Positions 8,140 through 15,042 of a stretch of DNA of 16,777 nucleotides are shown here, piece after piece. The position numbers and the translations under genes were made by a program. The stretch spans positions 1 to 16,777 of the forward strand of contig CAVZPO010000025.1 in NCBI GenBank assembly GCA_963777165.1. Direction: 5' to 3'. Origin of the DNA: DYJB01 sp963777165. Its GTDB lineage: Bacteria > Chloroflexota > Anaerolineae > Anaerolineales > E44-bin32. Positions within the stretch are counted from its first letter, which is position 1, and every line of letters starts with the position of its first letter. The notes under the pieces were generated by a model that saw nothing but the letters and a program-made list of their open reading frames with translations, was not told where the DNA came from and did no database searches.

Positions 8140-8212
8140 CGGTCACTGCGACGCCCCGTGTTCTCCACCTCCTGGCCCAACTCAGGCTGCACCCTCAGCA
8201 GGTGTGCGCCGG

Positions 8213-9271
8213 ATGACGGGACGTGAGGCCCTGCTTCACTCGATGCCTCACCGCCGGCAGAATCCACTGACCGGAGAATGGGTGCTGGTTTCGCCGCAGC
8301 GGCTCAGCCGTCCATGGCTTGGTCGTGTCGATCGACCGGCATCGGCCGTGCGCCCGGCATACGATGCGGCTTGCTACCTTTGTCCGGGCAACCTGCGAGC
8401 GGGCGGCGATCGCAATCCAGCCTACGAGCGAACCTTCGTCTTCACCAACGACTATCCGGCTCTGATCCCGACACCTGGCGACGGCGAGGGGCAGTCGCAC
8501 CCGCTGCTGCAAGCCGCGCCTCAACCGGGGACCTGCCGCGTGGTGTGCTTCTCACCTCGACATGACCTATCGTTGGCCGAGCTGACGACGGACGAGATCC
8601 TCGAGGTTGTGGACACGTGGGCGGAACAGACGGCCGAACTGGGCCGAACGTACGCGTGGGTGCAGGTCTTCGAGAACAAGGGCGAATTGATGGGGGCGTC
8701 GAACCCCCATCCCCATGGACAGATCTGGGCAAGCGAGGATGTGCCGACGCTGCCGGGGGCCGAGGGCCAGCGTCAGGCGGCCTATCATCGGGCGCACGGC
8801 TCGTCCTTGCTGCTCGACTACGTAGCCGAGGAAACCCGCCTTGCCGAACGGGTCGTCGTGGCCTCGGAGCATTGGACGGCCGTCGTCCCTTTCTGGGCGG
8901 TCTGGCCCTTCGAAACGCTTCTGCTCCCCCGAAGCCCGGTGACGCGCCTCCCGGATCTTTCGGCGGACGAACGTCAGGACTTGAGCCGGGTGCTCAAGCG
9001 CCTGCTGGTTCGCTACGACAACCTGTTCGAGGTGTCCTTCCCGTATTCGTTGGGCTGGCACGGGGCCCCGTTCAACCGCGAGACCGAGGGCTGGCAGCTC
9101 CACGCGCACCTCTACCCGCCACTCCTGCGTTCAGCGGAAGTGCGCAAGTTCCTGGTCGGCTATGAGATGTTGGCCGAGCCGCAGCGCGACCTGACCGCCG
9201 AACAAGCGGCTGAGAGGCTGCGAGCGCAGCCTGATCTCCCCATGATCCAGCGGACCCCGGGCGGCACGTGA
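8213..9271 (+). CDS. galT: Galactose-1-phosphate uridylyltransferase
   Basis: GalT exchanges UMP between UDP-glucose and galactose-1-phosphate in the Leloir pathway in the cytoplasm. The active-site motif SNPHPHGQIW is present, with the His-Pro-His pair at residues 166 and 168; the second His carries the uridylyl group in this family. The zinc-ligand pair CYLCPGN (Cys54, Cys57) is present, and the C-terminal half has LGWHGAPFN and WQLHAHLYPP, the usual second-repeat residues. Length is 352 residues, normal for bacterial GalT. The ATG at 8213 follows AGGTG; an in-frame ATG at 8243 (MPHRRQNPLTGEW) matches the usual family N-terminus and is a good alternative. galK lies 498 bases downstream on the same strand with one small gene between. 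No galE or galM is in the window. Confidence 0.95.
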   Translation: MTGREALLHSMPHRRQNPLTGEWVLVSPQRLSRPWLGRVDRPASAVRPAYDAACYLCPGNLRAGGDRNPAYERTFVFTNDYPALIPTPGDGEGQSHPLLQAAPQPGTCRVVCFSPRHDLSLAELTTDEILEVVDTWAEQTAELGRTYAWVQVFENKGELMGASNPHPHGQIWASEDVPTLPGAEGQRQAAYHRAHGSSLLLDYVAEETRLAERVVVASEHWTAVVPFWAVWPFETLLLPRSPVTRLPDLSADERQDLSRVLKRLLVRYDNLFEVSFPYSLGWHGAPFNRETEGWQLHAHLYPPLLRSAEVRKFLVGYEMLAEPQRDLTAEQAAERLRAQPDLPMIQRTPGGT

Positions 9272-9362
9272 GCGTTGAGGTGAGGGTACCAGGGCAGACC
9301 GAGCTCGGAGGGGACCCTCGTCCGACCGTGGGATCTCGCTTGGGAGCGGAAGAATTGTTCAG

Positions 9363-9767
9363 ATGACCCCCATCATCCTGTACACGCTGCTGTGCGTCCT
9401 GGTTTCGCTGCTCCTTGCCGAGAGCCAGATCCGGCGATCGAGAACCGCGCTCGGCCTGGCCCTGGGCCTGGTACCGATCGCCGTGATGGAAGCCATCTTC
9501 CACCTTTCGCTTGGGTCCAGCATTCGCCGCTGCCTGGAGAGCGCCTGCCTGTCCGCCGGGCTCGCGCCGGGGTGCGGAATTGCCGAATTCGGGTGCAAGG
9601 AATGGAGCGGCCTGTCCACCTTCCTGTTCTGGGCGGCCGGGGTGGCGGCCCTCGTACTGTATGCGATCGGTGCCGCCGTTCTCGCCGTGGCCGAAGCGCG
9701 CCGCTGGTCGATCGTAAATCCCTGGCCGCGCCCTGATCCGACCGACGAACCCCCGCGAGCGGGCTGA
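9363..9767 (+). CDS. Small membrane protein between galT and galK, with four cysteines in a loop
   Basis: A 134-residue protein that I do not recognise. It has an N-terminal hydrophobic helix (IILYTLLCVLVSLLLAE), a second one (ALGLALGLVPIAVMEAIFHL) and a third (TFLFWAAGVAALVLYAIGAA). Between the second and third lies a loop with four Cys spaced C-x4-C-x8-C-x6-C, which could form disulphides or bind metal if the loop is extracytoplasmic. The C-terminal tail is short and proline-rich. The ATG at 9363 is preceded by a purine-rich GGGAGCGGAAGA stretch. The stop codon is one base before the TTG start of galK, so galK translation is probably coupled to it. A link to galactose use is suggested only by position. 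Confidence 0.7.
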   Translation: MTPIILYTLLCVLVSLLLAESQIRRSRTALGLALGLVPIAVMEAIFHLSLGSSIRRCLESACLSAGLAPGCGIAEFGCKEWSGLSTFLFWAAGVAALVLYAIGAAVLAVAEARRWSIVNPWPRPDPTDEPPRAG

Positions 9768-9768
9768 G

Positions 9769-10934
9769 TTGGATACCGCACCAGCACCCTCTGCGTCCGC
9801 CGCTGAGCGCGCCGAACGAGGCTTCGCTGCCCGATTCCATCAGCCGCCCGAATGGATCGTTCACGCGCCGGGACGGGTCAATCTCATCGGCGAACATACC
9901 GACTACAACGAAGGCTTCGTGCTGCCGATGGCGATCGATCGGGCTGCCTGGATCGCGCTCCGGCCGCGTGACGACCAGCTCGTCCGCCTGGCCTCGCTCG
10001 ACTTCGACGAAACGCTCGAGTTCGACCTCCAGGCATTAGGGCACGGCGGGCCGGGGTGGGGGGAGTATCCCAAGGGCATCGCCTGGGCGCTGCTGCAGTC
10101 CGGCCGCCGCCTCCGAGGCTGGGAAGGTGTAATCTCGGGCGAGGTGCCGCTGGGGGCCGGATTGTCTTCGTCGGCGGCAGTGGAATTAGCGACGGCATGC
10201 GCGTTCTCCGCCGTCGCAGATCTTGGATGGGATCCGCTTGCCATGGCGAAGCTGGCGCAGCTCGCCGAGAACGATTGGGTCGGCGTGGCGTGCGGCATCA
10301 TGGACCAACTCACTTCCGCCTGCGGCCTGGCCGACCACGCTCTGCGCATCGACTGCCGATCGCTGGAGATCGAACCCGTCCCGCTGCCCGAATCGGCCAG
10401 CGTGCTGGTGCTCGACACGGGCACGCGGCGCGACCTGGTGTCATCGGCCTACAACCAGCGGCGGGAGGAGTGCCGGATGGGAGCGCAGGCGTTCGGCCTG
10501 ACCAGCCTGCGCGACCTGACGGAGGAAGCGTTCGCTTCGGGCCAGGGGCGCCTCGAACCGGTTGTCCGCCGGCGCGTGCGGCATGTCTTGAGTGAGAATG
10601 CCCGGACTTTGCGGGCTGTCCAGGCCCTGCGCCTGCGCGAGCTCGAGCTGGCAGGACATTTGATGTCCCAGAGCCACGCCAGCCTGCGGGATGACTTCGA
10701 GGTCTCCAGCCCGGCATTGGATGCAATGGTGGAGGTTGCGGCAGCGCAGCCGGGATGCTGGGGGCGCGCATGACGGGAGGCGGGTTCGGAGGCTGTGCCG
10801 TGGCATTGATCGACCGCGAGGCGGCCGGGCCGGCCGGCCCGCGCATCACCGAGGCTTACCGTGAGCGGACGGGCATCCAGGCCGCCGTCTACCTCTGCCG
10901 CGCGGCGGGAGGAGCGGAGGTAGTGCACGTATAA
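9769..10934 (+). CDS. galK: Galactokinase (frameshift near the 3' end)
   Basis: GalK phosphorylates galactose with ATP to galactose-1-phosphate, the substrate of GalT encoded just upstream. The GHMP-kinase signatures are present: GRVNLIGEHTDYN (from residue 35), PLGAGLSSSAA (127-137) and CGIMDQL with the catalytic Asp179. The frame breaks near 10753, where one base is missing. In the next frame the last motif continues as MLGARMTGGGFGGCAVAL and the protein ends at TAA 10932-10934. Corrected length is about 388 residues, normal for the family, so a sequence error is more likely than decay. The start is a TTG one base after the stop of the preceding gene. The N-terminal extension before FAARF is short. 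Confidence 0.93.
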
Positions 10935-10943
10935 CGCCTCTGC

Positions 10944-10972
10944 TTGTCGGAAGGTGCAAGCTCCTTTATAAT
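10944..10972 (+). promoter_or_regulatory. Promoter of the second CAT-anticodon tRNA
   Basis: TTGTCG (10944-10949) and TATAAT (10967-10972) are 17 bases apart and end 15 bases before the tRNA. The TATAAT and spacing are consensus; the -35 box is a partial match. It begins ten bases after the galK stop. Confidence 0.7.
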
Positions 10973-10987
10973 CGCTTCGCTGTCGTC

Positions 10988-11059
10988 GCCGAGGTAGCTC
11001 AGCGGAAGAGCACACGACTCATAATCGTGCGGTCGTGGGTCCGAATCCCACCCTCGGCA
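10988..11059 (+). tRNA. tRNA with CAT anticodon (elongator Met, or Ile2 read with lysidine)
   Basis: A complete cloverleaf: acceptor GCCGAGG/CCTCGGC fully paired including 1-72, D stem GCTC/GAGC, anticodon stem CACGA/TCGTG around CTCATAA (anticodon 11020-11022), and T stem GTGGG/CCCAC around TCCGAAT. The discriminator base is A73 and CCA is not encoded. The paired 1-72 excludes an initiator role. With a CAT anticodon it is either elongator tRNA-Met or the minor tRNA-Ile whose C34 is changed to lysidine by TilS; sequence alone does not settle this. Confidence 0.9.
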
Positions 11060-11064
11060 CTCAC

Positions 11065-11087
11065 AGGCCTGCCCCTCGGGCAGGCCT
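11065..11087 (+). terminator. Perfect hairpin downstream of the tRNA
   Basis: AGGCCTGCCC and GGGCAGGCCT form a perfect ten-pair stem with a three-base loop, starting six bases after the tRNA. The next bases are TGGCC, so there is no T-tract; GC-rich hairpins without one may still end transcription in high-GC bacteria. Confidence 0.6.
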
Positions 11088-11276
11088 TGGCCATCCAGGT
11101 CCCAACCGCTGCGACACGTTCCGTGCGGCACCCTACGGGCCGAGCGGCCTATAATTCAGCGGCTTCCTTACGCCAGCGGCTGCATCTTCACCTGACTGGC
11201 TGCGGAGATCGACAAAGCGTGAACCGCCTGCGCCTGCCCATGGCACGCAACGGGGTCGAGGCGAGGCCGTACGGGA

Positions 11277-11510
11277 GCAGAAATTAAGCTCCTCGCCCAC
11301 CTCGCCCGACACGCCGGCCGTGTGCGCACCCATCATCCCATCCTGACCGCCGCCTGGAGTCCTGAGAATGCCGAGCGTCTGGAGTACCAGGCGTGCGTAT
11401 CCGCCAGCGGCGCAAGATGCTCGAGGTCGATCCTGACCATCCGGAGATCCTGACCACGGAGCCGGGGATGCGGCTACCGGCTCATGGCCGAACGGGCAGG
11501 AGTGCCTCCC
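11277..11510 (+). pseudogene. OmpR/KdpE-type response regulator, C-terminal DNA-binding domain remnant
   Basis: Three frames joined in order give a winged-helix output domain: EIKLLAHLARHAGRV, then TAAWSPENAERLEY, then a slip near 11395 and RIRQRRKMLEVDPDHPEIL with TEPGM, then a slip near 11473 and GYRLMAE. This is the usual order of the OmpR/PhoB domain: helix 1, the loop before the recognition helix, the recognition-helix R-x-x-R-x-K-x-E-x-D-P segment and the C-terminal GYR hairpin. The receiver domain with its phosphorylated Asp is absent; the 190 bases upstream show no recognisable receiver motif. Similarity starts abruptly at about 11277. It is therefore a 5'-truncated fragment with at least two frameshifts. 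A C5-GC-type inverted repeat at 11515-11530 follows it and may be the old terminator. Confidence 0.6.
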
Positions 11511-11530
11511 ACTTCCCCCGCTTGCGGGGG

Positions 11531-11846
11531 GCCTTCGAGGGCCGTCGTGAATTTCGAGCCCTGTCCCCGGCCAATCCTGTCTCATCCGGCTCGACTCCTC
11601 AGGCGTGGGACCAGCGCGTTCGCCGGCCGCGCTTATCCACGCCGCCAGAGATGCCTTGCCCGGGATAGTTGGAGGTCGGAGACGAGGCTGCGCCTTTCGC
11701 CGCGGCCCCGGCTCACATCGGGACATAGTCGGCCTCAATCCCCCGGGGTTTCCCTCGAAGACGGAAGAAGAGAGACGGCTGCCACCGTCCCCGCCGCGGA
11801 AGCCGACTGAATTGCCAGTCCTGGTGCGAACTCCATCCCCTCGCCG
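11531..11846. other. Stretch without a recognisable gene
   Basis: About 315 bases lie between the response-regulator remnant on the plus strand and the 3' end of the O-antigen-ligase-like gene on the minus strand. Open frames cross it on both strands, but none has recognisable motifs or a convincing start. I see no tRNA, repeat array or strong promoter. Confidence 0.4.
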
Positions 11847-13100
11847 TCAAGATGAAGGCTCTCGCACGTATGCTGGGAAGGCCAGCGCCACCAGAATCAG
11901 CCATGTACCAGCCTCGATTCCTCGAAGAAGAGGCTGAAGGCGACATGGCCAGACAGGCCGAGAGCAAGAAGACGAGAGGGCAGAGAATTCAGCGTACTCG
12001 TGCCCTTGCCGCAGTCTCGCCGCCCCGCGGTACAGCCATGTCAGAAGGAGGAGATGAAGAGCACCACCCCGATACCGCCCAGGTTGAGCAGCACATCGAG
12101 CCAGCCGTTGTCCCCGATGGCAACGGGCCAGCCCCAGCCTGCTGCCTGCTGGACAGCGAGTTGATTGGATAGTGAGTTCCAGAAGGCTCCCATGCCATAG
12201 CCAAGCACCGGTCGCTGGGAGGCGAAATCCGCCAAGACGGATTGCCACATGGGGGTCGCCGGTTAGGCTCGCGTTCTTGCCCAGAATCGCAAGTAGCCGC
12301 TCGAATCACAAAGACCAAAACGAGCGTGCCGCTTCCCAGGGCAAGCGCCAAGCCGTAGTGGGGCCACCGCAAACGGGAGCGCAGCCTCTGCCACACGTAG
12401 GCCAGGGCGAACAGGGAGTTCCCGGCCAGGAAGGCCAAATACGCCCGTCGTGGACCCGGCTAAGCCACACGACGGAGTATGGTCGACAGGTAGAAGAAGC
12501 CGTCGAGCAGCATGAGTGCGCGGTTGCGCTGGAAGGCGATCGACCAGGCGGTGAACAAGTAGACCAGATTGAGAAGTGCAACCACGGTGCCAAGGTGGTT
12601 CTTGTGCCAGAAGATGCCACGCCAGGCGTTGTCGGTGGGCGGGAACATCCGTCCGGCGGGCGGGACGAAGAGCGATAGCGTGGCGCTCAGGATCAAGACG
12701 ATTGCGCCATACCAGAACAGCACTTCCAGAATCCCACGAGCCGGGAGGCGAAAAACCGAAGTAGGCCCCTACCAGAGTGGCAAGGGCGAACATTGTCCAC
12801 TTGTACACGGAAGCTGACGGGGAGGCCGACCAGAAGACGGACAGGAGGGCGAAGGCGGAGAAGAACAGAAGCAGTGGTTGACGCTTCCATGCTCGCGAAG
12901 CTGCGGAGCAGGCCGCCTCGCCGAAGGAGAATGAGGATTGTAGCGCCGCCTCCGATGGCCAAGGCAATCTCCAGCGTGGCGATGAGATCGACGCCTGTCG
13001 TCGAGACGCGTACCATGTCCGGGGTGCTGGCGCCTTGAATTCACCAGCACGAGCGTCAGCGCCAGGAGGAGGATTGCACGCGGCTCTCTGCCACTTTCAT
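11847..13100 (-). pseudogene. O-antigen ligase / Wzy-type polymerase family membrane protein, broken by many frameshifts
   Basis: Pieces in all three minus-strand frames line up as one membrane protein of about 418 residues. In order they are: a start ATG at 13100 with GGAGA upstream; ILLLALTLVLVNS; VSTTGVDLIATLEIALAI; FALLSVFWSASPSASVYKW; FALATLVGAYFGF; LFWYGAIVLILSATLSLFV; the family signature DNAWRGIFWHKNHLG; NSLFALAYVWQRL; LTGRTPMW with GYGMGAFWNS; DNGWLDVLLNLGGIGVVLF; and a last helix ending VALAFPAYVREPSS with the stop at 11847-11849. The RGIF-HKN-LG and LTGRT...GYG motifs are typical of the Wzy_C family, which polymerises or ligates surface polysaccharide on the outer face of the membrane. 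At least six frame changes are needed. The gene is on the opposite strand to its neighbours and has no polysaccharide genes beside it. Confidence 0.72.
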
Positions 13101-13334
13101 GTGCGTCTCCAGAGAGGCCTCCTCACGGCCAAGCGCGGGGGCCGAAGAGGAGGGGAATTGGCAGTCCTTGTGGGGCACTACAATCCGCGCACAAGAGAAT
13201 CATAGCTCGATTGCAGGGGCATCAGCAAGTCGTGGCCCCGCGTGGGAGACCGCCTGGGGATTCCGCCGGCGGTTCGCAGGCTTCCGGCGCAGCGACGGAA
13301 GCCGGCCGTAGGCTCGACCAGGAGGAAGGCGGTT

Positions 13335-13588
13335 CAGAGGGCGGATGGCGTCGATCGTCGAATGGCAGTCGCTGAAGGTGCAGGAGTACCGCTACCGCCT
13401 GTTGATGGGGCTGGCCGGATTTGTGGACCGTCTTCGGCGTTCGCCGGCCGCTTCCGCCCGAGCCAGTGCCGGCGGCGGAGTACGACCGTGCGTTGCATTT
13501 CGACGATCCTACGATTCCGTCGATCTTGCTCAAGTACCTCGGGCCTGCTTCGCCGTCCCCGCCGGTCGAGAGCGGAGAGCTTCGGTAG
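13335..13588 (+). pseudogene. 3' end of a KimA-like permease gene (truncated paralogue)
   Basis: From ATG 13345 the frame reads MASIVEWQSLKVQEYRYRLL, and after a one-base slip near 13420-13440 it continues as VFGVRRPLPPEPVPAAEYDR, then LHFDDPTIPSILLKYLGP, ending at TAG 13586-13588. This matches, residue by residue, the C-terminal tail of the permease that ends the window (MASIVEWQSLKMQEYRYGLL, then VFGVRRP, PVPAGDYDHALHVDHPT and PSILLPYL). The DNA differs at many positions (roughly 70% identical by eye), so this is an old paralogue, not an assembly repeat. Upstream of about 13335 the similarity stops and no membrane helices are found, so only about the last 80 residues remain. Confidence 0.65.
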
Positions 13589-13626
13589 ACCGCGGATCGG
13601 CCGCGATCCACTCCGCTGTGTTTAGT

Positions 13627-13654
13627 CAAACGGCCGCCTCTTGCCGGCCGTTTG
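13627..13654 (+). terminator. Hairpin after the truncated permease copy
   Basis: CAAACGGCCG and CGGCCGTTTG form a perfect ten-pair stem with an eight-base loop, 38 bases after the permease stop codon. It reads equally well on both strands, so it could serve transcripts from either side. Confidence 0.6.
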
Positions 13655-13817
13655 TCCGTTCCGGCACGGGAGATTTGGGTTACACTTGCCGCTTGGTGCG
13701 GTGCCCGGCCGCGGAGCACATGGGTCATCTTGCCTTCACGGTCCGGACGCAGCGGGGCCCAAGACCACGATTCGAGTACACCGGACGCGCGACCTCTGCC
13801 GGGAGGCAAGGTGAGCC

Positions 13818-15005
13818 ATGAGCGACAACGCAAGTCCTTCTCGTGACCGCGCGGCTTGCGCGGTGACCGCCCCTGGATCCGGCCAGCCATCTACGTCGCG
13901 AGCTGGAGGAGCACGAGGTGCTTTTCGCCGCTCAGCCGCGGATGGTTCAGCACTTCTTAGAGGCCCAGGCCACGCAACTGGCCCAGGCGGCAATCGACAA
14001 GGCTCCGCAGGTTAGGTTCTCGCTCCCGGATCAGGTCATCGTGCCAGCTCGCCGCCGGAGGCACGGGCTCGGCCGTTCCTGTTCCCGGCGAGCATCGTGA
14101 GCAATTGGTCGGCGGCCTGATGGATCGCTGACCGGGACGACACCACGGCTGGCGATTTGGCAGCGTTTTAACGAGCTGGAGCAGTCATCCCAGCCGGCGG
14201 TGGCGGCTTCGGGTCGGCTTGTCCGCCATGCGACCGCGCGCGACATGATCCACGCCATGCTCCCCTCCGGGCGCTCGGTCTCGTATCTGCCCAGGACGGC
14301 GAGGGCATTCCCTCCGTTCCGGCGGGGGATCAACTGGAGGTCGTCTCGGCCATTACCCAGGGCATCGGACGCGATCGTGGAGGAAGGGCAATCGGAGGCC
14401 GGGCGCGGCGAGCTTCAGGTGCCATTCGTGCCGGCGGCGCGGCGCTTCTACCTGCCGCAGTGGGTGGCTTTCGATGATGAGGACGGCTGCTGGTCGGTTC
14501 GGTGGAAGAGGCCGAGGCGCATCTGGCCTCGATGCAGCGCTATCTGCGTGCTGCACGCGGCCGTGGGCTGACCCCCTACATCGTGGCCGACGAAGAATAC
14601 GGGCGCAAGCGCTACGGCATGCTCGGCCAGCTGGTCAATCAGGGGCGTGCTCTGGCGCGCTTCCAACACCGCGAGGTCATTGACACGATTCGCCGCCGGG
14701 CCGGCGGGGCGAGCTCAACCGCGGGTTGAGCCTGACCTTGCCCTACTTCGACGACCAGCACTCGAGATGCGCGCTCCCGACTTCGAGGTCGTCCCCGCCG
14801 GGCGCATCATGTTCGTGCCGGCCTTTGTGGTGCGCGCCGTGCGCGAGGAGCAGGCCAAGATTGCGCAGGATACGCGCCTGAGCCCATCCACCCGCAGTAC
14901 CTCCTCGGCCAACTCGAATTGCTCGAGGCGGCCTTCGATCACGGCCGCGCCGCCCGGATCAATCCGAAGGTAGGCACATCCATGCTCTTCTCCCCGGATT
15001 GCTGA
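13818..15005 (+). pseudogene. Unrecognised protein, frameshifted, between two permease copies
   Basis: The ATG at 13818 follows AGGTGAGCC. Several frames must be joined. The order is: LRRELEEHEVLFAAQPRMVQ with HFLEAQATQLAQAAIDKAPQ; LAIWQRFNELEQ; HATARDMIHAMLPSGRSVSY; IPSVPAGDQLEVVSAITQ; RRFYLPQWVAFDDED; EEAEAHLASMQRYL; VADEEYGRKRYGMLGQLVNQ with RALARFQHREVIDTIRRR; LNRGLSLTLPYFDDQH; APDFEVVPAGRIMFVPAFV; and LLGQLELLEAAFDHGRAARI, ending at TGA 15003-15005. Corrected length would be near 390 residues. It looks soluble, helical at both ends, with no signal peptide. I know no family for it. The motif-like core around EEYGRKRYGMLGQLVNQGRA would be the best search query. It lies between a permease tail and an intact-length permease and may be a cytosolic partner. 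Confidence 0.45.
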
Positions 15006-15042
15006 TCGCATTCGTCTTCATCGCCTGGAAGGCTGCCCCGCG

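Noticed and set aside
11150..11155. TATAAT as a promoter for the response-regulator remnant
   Set aside because: There is no -35 box at a fitting distance and the gene downstream lacks its 5' part, so a chance match is likely.
13652..13686. Promoter TTCCGG/TACACT before the unknown protein
   Set aside because: Both boxes are poor matches and the first overlaps the region next to the terminator hairpin; too weak to list as a feature.
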